Source: Lepidostoma basale (taxonomy: Eukaryota; Arthropoda; Insecta; Trichoptera; Lepidostomatidae). Taken from it: a stretch of 64,000 bases of DNA. The DNA is taken from positions 1-64,000 of the forward strand of contig JAHDVF020001552.1 of assembly GCA_022606425.2 (NCBI GenBank). Reading direction: 5' to 3'. A model generated the notes under the pieces. It had not been told where the DNA came from and did not search any database. It saw nothing but the letters and a program-made list of their open reading frames with translations. Numbering within the stretch: position 1 is the stretch's first letter; each line of letters starts with the position of its first letter. Of the stretch, positions 25,096 to 36,584 are shown piece after piece. Both the position numbers and the translations under genes were made by a program.

Positions 25096-25782
25096 CGTTA
25101 TGAAATTACATGTTTTCGAACGTGTACCTACATCATGAATTGTGTTTTGGTTATAGGAAGGAATAAGTCCGTAGTCCGAGGGACCCTGGCGCATGGCGGG
25201 TTCGGGCAGCTCCGCTGGCTATCGGACACAATGGCGCGCGGTGATCGATCAGGCGACACACGAGTGTCTGTGCCGGTAGCAAGGGCACCAATGGACGCAG
25301 TATTCAAATCAACATTACGTGAATACGAAATCTCGATATATAAAAACTAAACGTAAATTTACAAAAAATATTTATACACATACATTTTACTTTCACGATA
25401 AGAAAATTTATCCCAAAAATATTTGTAATGGCGATTAAAATGGTACATGGGCTAATATTTTATTGCCTTGTGTTTTTAAATAGATATTTAACATTTGAGT
25501 GCAACATTCATAATAATAGTAGTAATAAAAAATGTCTTCGACAACGTTAAAAGGTTATCCCAACGAAAATCGATTCAAGATTTTCCGTGACAATGTGGTG
25601 CCTGTTACTCTAACCAATGTAATATAGAAATTACCTCTCAGAGAGATTTGTGTATATAAAATGACCGATAGGAATACGAAAGTCATCAATTGTCAGAAAT
25701 ATAAACTCGCAACATAACGATTGTAAACAACATAAATTAACATATCATAAAAAAACCTCGACGAAGATATTTCGGTAACCCC
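25096..25782. other. No gene recognised
   Basis: AT-rich spacer with a GC-richer patch at 25180-25310. No supported feature. Confidence 0.35.
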
Positions 25783-25860
25783 GAAAAAAAATCCAACAGG
25801 ACTCGAACCCTGACCTTTCGCTTGGCAAGTGGATGCTCGCTATGCTGAACTGTGACGATT
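25783..25860 (-). repeat. tRNA-like sequence, probably SINE head or tRNA pseudogene
   Basis: On the minus strand GGTTCGAGTCC is a good B box. Upstream are an AGCATAGCGAGC A-box-like stretch and CTTGCCAAG, resembling a glycine anticodon arm. The acceptor stem does not close and the D arm is poor, so I do not call a functional tRNA. Confidence 0.45.
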
Positions 25861-27679
25861 TACTTCAAGGTTATTATATGTAAACAAGCTATAATCAATG
25901 GAAACCCATTCGCAATGTATCAAGATTTTTCAAAATTGAACAATCGATCTTCCAAATATATTAAACTGGTACATTAATGATTTTAAAAAAATCTATTGGT
26001 GTATATACGCACGGATTCGTAGGCATGAACTTTGATTAGATTAGAAACAAAATACAATGTGTCGCTGGTATAATTGCAGCTACAATAAACAATTGGAATG
26101 GGATTCACTGGAGCAGTGTCGCCATGCCATGCCATGCCAATCAAAGGTAATCCAGAGGAAACTTAACTGAAATGATGTCAAACACGCATCTCGGCCATGC
26201 CACGCGAGGGGTCGTGACGTGACATACGAGAGTGAGACTGATTATCGGAGGATATCTCATATACTATACGAGTACATACATATATTTATGTATTGTGTGT
26301 ACATAGATTTTCACAGTTGCAAATGCTATAACTAGTATTCACGCGTCACAAGTAGACTGGGACGATCTCCGAAACGTTTGTCGCATAAGGATCTATGGCA
26401 TATGGACTGTAAATAGACTAGTATGTACTCTCTACGTTATTACATCCTTAAGGGTTTTTAGATAATACGGATTTAAAAATAAATAAAAATAAAACATACG
26501 CCAAGCAATTCAAAATAGTTTCTAGATTTCCAAAAAAATCACAGATGAATAATTAACTTCAGCTATAATCTCCCTCAAGCAAAATACAAAAGATAACTAA
26601 CTCGCGAATACTTCTATCCTAAAATACCTCTCCATCAACTTGCAACTCTCACCTGCACATTGTGCCACGCACTTCGCCGATTCTTTTGACTCGAAACATG
26701 GTATCGCAAGCATTCATATTGCTATATAGTATTGAGTAATTTCGATATGCCATTGAATGTATTATATGTACAAAAAGTCAAAAATCGATAACAATTTCCC
26801 CCCTAATCTTAGAATATGGTATAGAAATATCATATTGAGAGAACAACACCAATTGGAGTCTAATATACATTAATTAATATATTTAGAATAATTTTACAGA
26901 AACGTAAAAAAAAGAGAATAACTCCTTTCTGTGCGACACTACCGCGACTTCCTGTAAATGTTGTTTCACTTACAATGTGTTGTTTGTTTTCGTATAAGTA
27001 TGAAAGATTTAAGTTATAAATTCAATTTCGCTTTCTTTAAATCGGACCATCGCTCTTGTCCCTAGGTCCACAGAAACGTCTTAGTATTAATATGCGAACG
27101 AAATAAAGCGCCTTTCGTGAAAGGGTTCTAACGGATAAATGTGTGGGGTACATTACTCGTATATTGGGTAAGTGAAGAACGCGTTCAATTAATTGGGCAG
27201 ATATTGCGGCTACCTCAACGAACATACCAATCTAAAAAGGATATTCCATACCCGCAATCTTCCATGTCTCCGCAGATATTATACCTTCGCACATTTGGTT
27301 CAGTATTCGTTACTGGCCAACGTGTTCTTAAACTTGGGCAGCTATTCTCGATTCGATTAGATATTCAAATTCTCATTTTTCCAAGGTTTCATTTTTAAAC
27401 CATTTGCCTACAAAATATAATGCGACAGCTCAGATAATATAAAAAGTGAAGTTTTTTTGTTGTTGCGAAATTCAATTTATTATTGAACTTTTTGAGTGAA
27501 TGCCTTGCCTGGCGACTAATTCCTCTTCGTTCGACCCTCTACGAAGTATTATACAGCATCATCGATGTAATTAATTCATAAAAGCAGGGCTTTATAAATA
27601 AACCCATTTATTATTAACTGAGGGACGTTGCGCCCATATTACACGAAAATGGATTACAAAGTTTTTTCCTTTTCTAAAA
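25861..27679. other. No gene recognised
   Basis: About 1.8 kb of AT-rich sequence. A short tandem GCCATGCCATGCCATGCC run is at 26123-26140. No splice-flanked open frame or known repeat was recognised. Confidence 0.35.
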
Positions 27680-27850
27680 AAACTAACTAACTAACCATCA
27701 CGCCGTCTCCCCGAAGGGGTAGGCAGAAAGAATGGACTGCCACACTTTTCTTTCCTGACATATTTCTCTCGCTTCCTCAACATTCGTATATCGTGTCATG
27801 CACGCGCGTCGATTTCTCTGACTCCTCACATGGCCGTGAGGAGTCAGAGT
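27680..27850 (-). mobile_element. RTE-like LINE 3' end with TTAG tail
   Basis: The clearest copy of the family end. The minus strand encodes RNRRACMTRYTNVEEAREI, with a break, then SILSAYPFGETA and TGA, followed by TGG and a (TTAG)n tail. It shows that the recurring GGGGAGACGGCGTGATGG motif is the 3' end of the LINE ORF. Confidence 0.85.
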
Positions 27851-27910
27851 CATATCCTCCTCATATTATAGTTGTGACTTTTCCTTTTCTATCAGCCTTT
27901 TATTTTATAA

Positions 27911-29752
27911 CCTCCTCGGACCCCCCGTCCCCTGTGGGGGACATAAAAAGTGTCTGAACAAATGGTGTAATTCAAGGAATATTATAAGTTGTTAACTAAT
28001 TTCAACTGTGAACTGTTGTTCATAGATGTCCGTAATATTTTTAGAATAACTTAGTTTTCAAATCAATGCTTACACAGCAGTTTTATGGCAGTGTCAAAAT
28101 GGCGGGTCTGAGGAAATGACGTTTTGCTGGTTCCGAAATTGGTAAGTTTACTATATTTATTATTTTTTTGGCACAACTGTTAATCTGTTAACTTTTTAGT
28201 ATACTAATATGTTCATTTCATAATATCCAGTTGATAGATTGCCAATATATAGTCAGTCAAATCTGTGAAAAATCGCCAAAGTTGTATGTCCCCCAGAGGG
28301 GACATCGGGTCTTAATGTTGAAAATGTTCAAATATTAACCATATAAGTGTTCGGCTAGTCCATGTTTTTCTTTTGCAAATATTTAATTGCAAATATGACT
28401 TTTACAACTAAACTGACAAAAATATTTAAATATCACTTTTAAAACATGTTTTCGTATACTAATTCATATGATATTTTTTCTTTTTCCAGATTCTGATGCA
28501 TTTATTAATTTTGTTAACGTAGAGTTGGATGGAAATCTGTCTGAATGCGACCTTAGTGATGACGAAATTAACGACCCTGATTTCAATGAGACCATCGCGG
28601 ACGATGTGATGGTATCAAGTGATGAAGAGTTGGACGATAATATTGGAGAAATAAATATTACGGAATCTGTAACTCCCAGCAGGCGTGAATTTTGGAAGAA
28701 AACGGAAGATTTTTTTCCACTTCCTCCAGCACCAGAGTATGAAGAATTGCCTTCTAATGCTGTAAATTTGCCTCACAATGGTTAACAGACCAGCACTCGT
28801 AAAAGCCTACAATTCAAACATGGGTGGTGTTGATATGTTAGATAGAATAATAAGCACCTACAGAATAAGGGCACGGACAAAAAATGGACAGTCCGATTAT
28901 TAATGCATTTATTCGATTTTTCCATAGCTGCGTCTTGGATAGAATATAGACGGGATCAGATGGCATTAAAAACTCCGAAAAGGGATGTTTTGGATTACTT
29001 GCAATTCAGAGTTCAAATCGAAGAACACCTAATCCACAATAGTTTGCAAGTACCTGATCCAAACTCTGATTCTGAATGTGAGCCTGAACCAACACCAAAG
29101 CGTTCCAAAGCTGCTATTCCCCACCCACCAGATTCTCTAAGGAAGAACAATGTACTCCACATGCCAATTTTCCCACATCCAGCAACTAAAAATCGATGTC
29201 GCTTTCCTGGGTGTAGTGCTAACAAAGCCCGAATCCAATATTCAACGTGCAAAATTTTTTTGTGCTTGCAAGATAATAGAAATTGCTTTCAACTTTCCCA
29301 TGAATTTTAAATTATATTTTATATTATTGGAAACGTTTCAATTGAGTATCAGCTTATTTTGGGTATGTTTTTTTTTTGATGGGTAGTTATTCATTAAAAT
29401 TAATTATATACTTTATTTTATGTTTTTTTATTAGCCTTTCGCGGGTCCGTAATAAAATATATTTGTAATTATATGGTATTTTCTTTCTTTTATTAGTTTA
29501 ATAAAATGTTCTGCAAAAAGTCATCATAATATTATTATTTTATTATATTTGTCTTATTTTAAAATGATATGTTTTTATTATTTGTTACGCGCTTGAGACC
29601 CAGCGTCCCCTATAGGGGACATGTGATTTTGGAAAAACTGTACGAAGAATTTTTTTTTTCTAAATTTATTTCATTTCTTTATTTTTTTTAAAACACAAAT
29701 ACATAAATAAAAAGTTAAATTCGATGGTTTTTTTTCCCTGGGTCCGAGGAGG
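27911..29752 (+). mobile_element. Internally deleted piggyBac-like element
   Basis: The termini are inverted: CCTCCTCGGACCC at 27911 and GGGTCCGAGGAGG ending 29752. Both sides are flanked by ATAA (27907-27910 and 29753-29756). Short GGGGAC palindromes (GTCCCCTGTGGGGGAC, GTCCCCCAGAGGGGAC, GTCCCCTATAGGGGAC) occur near 27927, 28291 and 29604. Transposase remnants lie inside. Confidence 0.85.
28468..29310 (+). pseudogene. piggyBac transposase remnant, catalytic core missing
   Basis: The first frame, 28468-28785, is the acidic N-terminal region (SDDEINDPDFNET). It runs straight into the C-terminal part from about 28780: [20 protein letters not shown], then a shifted frame (28903-29310) with HLFDFSIAASWIEYRRDQ and a cysteine-rich end (CRFPGC through CLQDNRNC). 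The central DDD catalytic region, some 300 residues in the family, is absent, so the element cannot mobilise itself. The C-terminal half is well preserved, which suggests a single deletion. Confidence 0.85.
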
Positions 29753-30309
29753 ATAATCAGGCAAATATATAATATACACGAGTACAAGATATCGGGAAAC
29801 CTTTAGCTATTTCCAACGGATTTCTTCTCTTCAATCTTCGAGCCAAGAGCTTCTTCACCTCACCGTCAATATCCTCGACGGAACCTAGGTAGGGGCGCAC
29901 CCGCAATATGGAAATAGTTGTGACTTCACGAGCAAATAAAGAGAATGAAATATAAATGGGTCCGTACGCACGATATTGTTTGCTATACAGACGACATAAA
30001 TAGATGATTATTGTAATGTGCGCGGCGCAAGAAAACCAAACAAGATCAACTTTGTCTAACGAGCGCGACAACTTATTATAATTCCATAATATAATAGTTT
30101 GGAGTTGGGCTAGCACTTCTGGCAACTATTACTGACGAACCCGCTAAAGATAAATAATATACAAAATGGTTTTTTTCATATGAAGCACTCACTTTGCGGT
30201 TAGACATTTTAAAAGTATAAATTAAAAAAACTTTTTATTTTACCACAGTATGTGGTTAAATACAAAGTTATTTATTTATTTTATATTTTTACAAAAAAAA
30301 AATCTTAAA
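29753..30309. other. No gene called; one codon-like frame 29780-29910
   Basis: On the minus strand a frame reads LGSVEDIDGEVKKLLARRL at 29810-29880. It looks coding-like but has no matching family in memory and no convincing splice donor. It may be a transposon scrap. Confidence 0.3.
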
Positions 30310-30490
30310 CGTTTGATTAATAGGAATAAAAGCGTCTGTTTTCTAGAATTTTTATTATATTTTATGTGACTGACATCTTTCGCTTGTCTAAGGCATTATC
30401 AAATTTTTGATAATACCTTTGACAGGTGAAACATGTCAGTCACATAAAGTATAATGAAACTTCTATAAAACAGACGTTTTTAAATTAAAG
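30310..30490. repeat. Palindromic MITE, complete copy (copy 3)
   Basis: Left arm GCGTCTGTTTTCTAGAATTT to CTAAGGCATTATCAAA; right arm GATAATACCTTTGACAGGTG to AACTTCTATAAAACAGACG. The two arms pair over roughly 80 bp. No coding capacity. Confidence 0.85.
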
Positions 30491-30814
30491 AAATTGAATA
30501 ACAGTACAATCAACTTAAAATGAGCTTATCAAAAACCATTACCACTTCCCATGTAATCGATTATGTTATAATATTTTTATATAATAATTATTTGAAACAA
30601 TAACAGGCCGTTTCATAACAAACAATAACAAGATGTTACATAAAGTAAATTTTAATATAGATTGTGTGTAAACACATGATGCCCACTATAATGCATCAAT
30701 ATAATGACAATGGCATAATAGATACACCCAGAGAAAATAAAACATTTTTTAATCTTAGAATTTCAAGAACTCAAAATCCCACTGTATTCAAAATAGAATG
30801 TGCATAAGTTTAGC

Positions 30815-30900
30815 AAAGTTCAATCAGCGCCCTTGAGATGAGTAATTCATAAAAATGGCGCTCTATAAATTATCCAATTTATTATTATTATTATTATTTA
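30815..30900 (+). mobile_element. CR1-like LINE 3' terminus with TTA tail
   Basis: GCGCCCTTGAGATGAGTAAT, then AAAATGGCGCTCTATAAATT and a (TTA)n tail. This is the same 3' end as the LINE in the eIF5 intron, severely 5'-truncated. Confidence 0.85.
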
Positions 30901-31109
30901 GAAACGCAGATTTCCAGAAACCACTTTTTTTTTACCAATATTACATATTTAATATAGAATTTTACATCATTAACAATAAATATCATATTAACAAAACACA
31001 TACACTTTCTTTTTTTTTTAATTATGGTTTTATACCTGGTCATAATAAAACATAAGACACGCTGAAAACAAAATCAACATCTATATATAGTAATCAGAAT
31101 ATCAGTAAT

Positions 31110-31215
31110 CAGAGAAGGATGGAGTGCCGCATCAGTAAAAGTGTGACAGTCCACACTTTCTGCCTACCCTTTCGGGGAGACGGCGTGATGGTTAGTTAGT
31201 TAGTTTAGTCAGAAT
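31110..31215 (+). repeat. Fold-back repeat, truncated (copy R3)
   Basis: AGAGAAGGATGGAGTGCCGC to GACGGCGTGATGGTTAGTTA. Only the tail half of the R1/R2 unit is present, followed by a second partial TTAGTT tail at 31216-31240. Confidence 0.8.
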
Positions 31216-31275
31216 ATGGTTAGTTAGTTAGTTTAGTCAGAATATCAATATGATAACATAATCTATCATATAGAA

Positions 31276-31594
31276 GATGGAGACTGCAACAATGTCTGAA
31301 ATGATGGTCAAAGAGATTACTAAGATACACAGATATATCCAAGATTTCAAAATAAAAATAAAATATGACAGCATCAATAATGTTTTTTTGTGAATTTCAG
31401 CTGTCATATATAGTATATTTTCCATATCATGGCTTATCACACTGGATAGAAGATGTGTATGGTTCGTCCTTGTTACTGATAATGGGTGAGAAAGTTTTGA
31501 AATATGAAAAATATAAAGTAGAGCTACTAAAATGTGCCTATAAAAATGATGTGGCAATCTGTAAAAAGCCTGCATTAATTAAAACTATCCTCTA
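31276..31594 (+). other. Possible exon(s) of an unknown gene
   Basis: After a TTTTTTTGTGAATTTCAG acceptor-like tract ending at 31400, a frame reads YFPYHGLSHWIEDVYGSSLL and continues to a stop at 31593. Upstream (31276-31380) a different frame starts with ATG (METATMSEMMVKEITKIHRY) but no donor is seen. I do not recognise the protein. Confidence 0.2.
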
Positions 31595-32307
31595 GTTTAT
31601 TATAACATACATTAAAAAGTTATCTCAGAATGTGGAATAAATATTCTGATTCTTCCATAGGGAATGCAAAATTGTTATCATGGCAATATCTAATGAATTG
31701 CTGAAATCTTATATAAATAACAAAATTGCAAAAATATACCAAAATAAACAAGGCGAAATACTCGAGTGTGTGAATTTGTATTGTGTATGGCGCATGCCAA
31801 AATGAAACACACGAAACGAATGGCAATTAAAAAATTAGAATATGAATAGCATTCACTCACAATGCAGCACAGTACAGTACAGTACAGAATAGTATAGGAC
31901 ACAACACTTCCAGCTCCGACTGAAGAAGCCACTTCATTACATTCTAATACTCTGATGTTCATTTCTCAAATCTGCATAAATATGCAAAAAGGCGTTGTTC
32001 GCCAAACATAATTTGAAAAGAAACAAATGACAGGTAATGGTATTTTTAGACATACGAGTAGTAATACAAGAGGATAAAGCGCCAATATCTGTGTGATTTT
32101 CTTATAATTTATTTCACCTATGGTGTATGTCCTATTTTTGAAATCTTTATTTATACAGACACTTGCACATTCAACGATACATTCAAACTAAACTTCAAAT
32201 CATTTAATATTCCACAGAAGCAGGAGTAAATAAAGTGGCCACTGGACATGGACACCAATATTAATATGTTGATGCATAAACTTTCAGATGGCTCAGCATT
32301 CTTATAT
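31595..32307. other. No gene recognised
   Basis: AT-rich spacer with a short CAGTACAGTACAGTACAG repeat at 31868-31888. Nothing else was recognised. Confidence 0.35.
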
Positions 32308-32550
32308 TGACGACCTTTATGTCAGAGTGGCAACTGCTATGACTGCCACACCGAAGGTCCCGGGTTCGATTCCCAGCGATGAGTGTGATTCTCACTGTCT
32401 TTGGTCTGGTGTAAAATTCGCATAATAATAAAAGGCGATAGATTAGCTACCTATCGCATGTCATGAGAACCAATATAATAGTTATACCATTATCATCTAT
32501 TTGACTTGCACTGAAATAATGTTAAGAGCTATTCAACAAAATAATAAGAA
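32308..32550 (+). repeat. tRNA-derived SINE (copy 1)
   Basis: The tRNA-like head has a GTCAGAGTGGCAACTGC A-box region and a GGTTCGATTCCCAGCGATG B box. A shared body follows (TAGATTAGCTACCTATCGCA) and ends ATTCAACAAAATAATAAG. The same body recurs on the opposite strand at 49725-49905. Confidence 0.8.
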
Positions 32551-33105
32551 TATATAAACCGTGTCTTCCAAGATTGTCTAGTAATTTCACTCAATAGATT
32601 ATCAATATCGAGGTTGCGGTGAGACCTAGAGGACAGAATATTTGTTTCCTGATGGGTTTGTCAATCCACAACTCAAATTCATCATTGCACAAGCGCTTAT
32701 GATAGTTTTAAAATTCGTTTAAAAAACAGTCCATCACAGAATTTCTACCGAATCCGGGAGAGATTGCAATTTATAGAAGACATTTTCCAAAGCGTTTATG
32801 ATTACAATAAAAAAATAACATTTAATAAAAATGAACAATACCGTAAGAACATGAGACAATTAAAACAATTGTGAACAATTAAAAAGAAAGAAGAAATACA
32901 ACGGAATAATTTTGATTACCAAACCTATTTTGAATTTTCGGTATAGTTTATTTATCGGTTCTTTTTCTTTGTCCGGTCAACTTTTGGATTGCAATAATAC
33001 TTAAGAGTATGGTATTAGTTGAAATCCTCTAGCTGACAATGGGAATAGTTGCTCCCTGAAACCGGTTATAGTTAACTCACAAACTCGATGTAATAGAATT
33101 TAATT

Positions 33106-33284
33106 GTATCTCAATAGAGACGAAGATGCAAACTGGAAACTGAATAAATAGGTGGAATGGGGAATGTTGTAATTACATAAAGCGTACGCTTAACCCAACC
33201 AATGACAGGTCATAAGTCCTGTAAACACCTTGATCAACCATATTCAGTTTCCAGTTTGCATCTTCGTCTCTATTGAGATACACG
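33106..33284. repeat. Inverted-repeat element (arms about 40 bp)
   Basis: GTATCTCAATAGAGACGAAG and following TGCAAACTGGAAACTGAAT at 33109-33147 are mirrored at 33243-33282 with little or no mismatch. The 90-bp spacer is unrelated. Non-coding; probably a MITE. Confidence 0.8.
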
Positions 33285-34140
33285 TCTCTACACCATGGGT
33301 GAAATCCAGTATTCGTATGCAAGTATAAGTATACATTCACAAAAAATATCGATGTAATAGGTTTGCGAGTTAAAAATATAGGTATTAATCATTTCTTTAT
33401 TTATAACGTAATATACCAGTTTTAAAAAATCCATAAAATCTAGTGTTATAATAATATACACGCCTTTAACTCATTTCAGTATAATTAATAATTTAGTTTG
33501 AATATATTTAAAAAATGGAAATAATCATTTTAATAAAACATTGGTATAATTAGGTGAGAAAAATAAAATGATAAGCGAGAGTTGAAATAATAAACTCGAA
33601 TGTGTTGATAATATCCATGCTGCTGTGTTATACTTTTCTGTATATAAATAATCAATAATATTCATATCAGACACGAGACCAATACTCTTTGGAACAGCAA
33701 CAACATATTGATGATAAACCAATCCGTCCATCAGATATCGTAGGTTCGATTAGCACAATATAGTACAATCAGCAACTGCACACAATATGTTCACACATAG
33801 ATTCATGAATGATACACTTTTATTCAAAGTTAGATACATCTTGATCTGCAGGCGGTATAGACATGTACGCGCATAATTGAACACAAGCACACCGTTGAAA
33901 TAACAAATTGAATCCACTCGGTGGTCTGTGATGTAATGCTTAGTGGTGTTTACACAAACCTAACCTCACTTCATATCATCAGAACTATACGTCATTTATC
34001 ATTGACACACTCCACAAAACTACAAAATTAACCAAATAAATATACACGATTGATGAACAATACTTCCAATTGGGCTCTGGGGGATTTACGTGATGAAGAA
34101 ATGAGGATGAACTCTTGGGAGATAATGCAATGAAGCTTAC
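33285..34140. other. No gene recognised
   Basis: AT-rich. A minus-strand frame at 33525-33731 is hydrophobic at its end but lacks splice or homology support. Confidence 0.35.
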
Positions 34141-34275
34141 CTGTAAATCTTTCTAAAGTCATATAAAATGGTAACGCCCCACTGGACGGTAGCAGGACTT
34201 CAAAAATATTCTGTATCCTCAGTACTTCTGCTGGAGAAGTCTTCACGAACAGTTTTAACGCAATGAAAACCGTAT
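34141..34275 (-). CDS. Orphan coding-type exon of an unidentified gene
   Basis: The minus strand shows TTTCATTTTTCAG as acceptor, a 135-nt exon, and ACAG followed by GTAAGC as donor. The exon is phase-1 symmetrical and reads TVFIALKLFVKTSPAEVLRI, then QNIFEVLLPSSGALPFYMTL, ending ERFT, with no stop in that frame. Codon-like composition and both splice sites argue for a real exon. I could not find its neighbours or name the family. It lies between eIF5 and YPEL5 in a repeat-rich 30-kb gap, so partner exons may be far away or it may be a relic. Confidence 0.4.
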
Positions 34276-35295
34276 CTGAAAAATGAAAATATGTCTTGTC
34301 AGTTTTCACACGGCAGATGTTCATTTTAAGAAAATAATATAAGTTTCGTGCCTAGTACACGGAATACATCGTATGTATCCTGGAAAACCTATATATCGGG
34401 TAAACTAAAAATACATTATGCAAAAACATCTGGAAAACGTGGTGCAGATATTGAGTAAAAAAAATCGTGATAAAACATAGTGCAAAGAAAATGCTCACAT
34501 CGCCTTCAGGCAATTTCTGAAGCGACGTGGAGATAACTGATTCCGATAGAAAAAAATCGAAATTGAGAATTAATGACCTTAAACGCAATTTTTTTTAAAT
34601 AGCACGAAGAAAATGTATAACATCGATAAAAAAAACACTGGCACTCTCAAGTGACGACTGAAAATAAATGAGCCGAATATTTTATAGTTGTCTACACTGT
34701 TTAAACCGGAAGTTTGATGGCTTTTGTTAATAAGTAGGAATTATGCTACCATTTAAATTACGGTGCCATATTTGTACAAAATACGTGTGTGGATTTGCTA
34801 TAAATCAAAATATGTTTTTATTGTAAATACAAGAGGCTACTGATTTATAAATAAGATTTCGCGCTAATTAGATACATTGCCTTCATCGGCGACACAACGC
34901 CTGAAGATCTATAATTCAAGATATGATATATTGTGTGCATGGGATTAATAAACGGGAACAATAAATAATCACAACAAGAAGATAGTGAATCTGATGCCAA
35001 CCAGTTATATTGTATGATTACAAAGCCAATTATTTAAAGTAAGGACGTCAATGAAGTAGAACTTTTCATCGCCTGACATAGGAACTCACGAAATGACGGT
35101 GGGCTGGCAGTAGAACGTCTTTACATTCTTTTTAAGTCTTGTAGTAAGCAGCTGCGAATAATATTTTTTTACCTTGTGATTTAAATTTACGTGTTTGTAT
35201 TTTTATTTTACTATTTAGTAAATGTATTATTTTTTACTTAGATTACCGTGTTAAGTATTATAAGATTTATTTAATAAGAGTAGGAATAATAATAT
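34276..35295. other. No gene recognised
   Basis: Mostly AT-rich. Short hairpin-forming stretches such as GATACATTGCCTTCATCGG (34871) look like MITE ends. Nothing firm. Confidence 0.3.
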
Positions 35296-35419
35296 ATGGC
35301 CGAGCCATAGAGGGCTCCCTCCGCTTACCCGAAGCTGTTATAGGCGCAGCGGTGCCTTTCGTCAGCTTCACTCGTGCACTCCCTAGGCCCGTCCCCCGTC
35401 CATGCAGGACTTACGTTAA

Positions 35420-35456
<37 letters not shown>
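35296..35456. repeat. GC-rich transposon-like scrap followed by (AT)n microsatellite
   Basis: 35296-35415 is unlike its AT-rich flanks (CCGAGCCATAGAGGGCTCCC at its start). It ends in an uninterrupted AT dinucleotide run at 35423-35456. A retroelement end decayed into a microsatellite is likely but unproven. Confidence 0.5.
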
Positions 35457-35459
<3 letters not shown>

Positions 35460-35569
35460 ACCAAGGGGGAGCAACATCACTCGCTCACAAGTAGGAATAA
35501 ATGTAGGGTTTTGCTGCCAACCAATTCCCAGGATTGAAAATTAAATAGAATAATATAATAACGAACTAA

Positions 35570-35735
35570 ACAACTAACCATCACGCCGTCTCCCCGAAAG
35601 GGTAGGCAGAAACAATGGACTGTCACACTTTAACCGATGCGGCACTCAATCCTTCTCTTTTCGCCCAGCGGGAGACGCGGTGTGATGGGTTGCGAACCTC
35701 ATCGCCACCAATTGGCATCTCCCGCAGAATTCCAA
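35570..35735 (-). repeat. Fold-back repeat (copy R4)
   Basis: CCATCACGCCGTCTCCCCGA at 35578, then GATGCGGCACTCAATCC and GGGAGACGCGGTGTGATGGG, in the same order as R1. The tail is CTAAACAACTAA rather than clean TTAG. Confidence 0.8.
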
Positions 35736-36584
35736 AGAATAATATAATATTTAAGTAAATATTCCATATTTTGGATGGATAGCAGTCTGGAGGTTGTACA
35801 TTACCATTAGCAGGTCAGGTTAAAAAGGTATTATATATTTGATCATTGTAAGATGATATCGTGTTGCCAATACATTTTTTAATCAGGGTAGTGTGCGGTG
35901 CCGTGGATTATAATTACGCAAAGTGTTATTGATGTTTTCATTATTTCAGAAAATTCGAAATTGCGACTGTAGTCAATATTCACGAAGTGCATAGCGAAAG
36001 CAAAAGCTTTCAAACACTTTTTGTGTTTAATGATGAAGAAAACGTCTGTTGTCTAGAAGTATTTTCAATAATTTAATGTGAATGTCATATTTCATCTACT
36101 AAGTTATCCACTTCGTTTTGCAATCGTGCAAATCGTGTAATCTCAGTGTACTTAAGCGGAGTTGAGTTTATAAATTCCTGAGAGAATGAACCTCTTTAGT
36201 TTATATTTCAGAATCACAACAGATCTCGAAGGATCCATACATTTTTAGCAAACTATTAAAAAAAAACTTTTTCGAAACAATGTTCATAACTATGTTAGTA
36301 AATTGCTTTCGACACGGGGTGAAACATGACGATTGGTCGTATCTCACTCCATATCTCGAACCAACTTTCACAACATGTTCATGCCCAAATTACTCGCTAA
36401 TGTGATTATTATTCGATCTCTAAGATGCTCCGGGATGTATAGTGATATGAGATTGAAACCAATATTTACTATTTACCATTATATTTAAACATACAATATA
36501 CAAAAAGAAAGAACAAGATCACTTATAAACTAAAGATGACTTACTTGCTAATCGTTGGAACGACTTAAAACTACTCCGTCACTG
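35736..36584. other. No gene recognised; half MITE at 36035-36125
   Basis: GAAAACGTCTGTTGTCTAGA to ATTTCATCTACTAAGTTATC at 36045-36115 is one arm of the recurrent palindromic MITE. The rest is unassigned AT-rich DNA. Confidence 0.5.

Noticed and set aside
29757..30125. 122-codon minus-strand frame with a coding-like stretch (GEVKKLLARRLKRRN)
   Set aside because: No family recognised, no splice donor, and it lies next to the piggyBac end. Kept only as a note.
32338..32390. Possible functional tRNA gene
   Set aside because: The A and B boxes are present but the cloverleaf does not close, and the sequence continues into a repeat body shared with another copy. It is a SINE.
33525..33731. Small hydrophobic minus-strand frame
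   Set aside because: No signal peptide, conservation evidence or splice support; AT-rich sequence readily gives hydrophobic frames.
35423..35456. (AT)n run as an origin or promoter TATA tract
   Set aside because: A plain dinucleotide microsatellite at the end of a repeat scrap, with no supporting context.
16566..35735. Repeated CATCACGCCGTCTCCCC motif as a CRISPR-like or regulatory array
   Set aside because: The copies are dispersed by kilobases, in both orientations, and are LINE ORF ends with tails.
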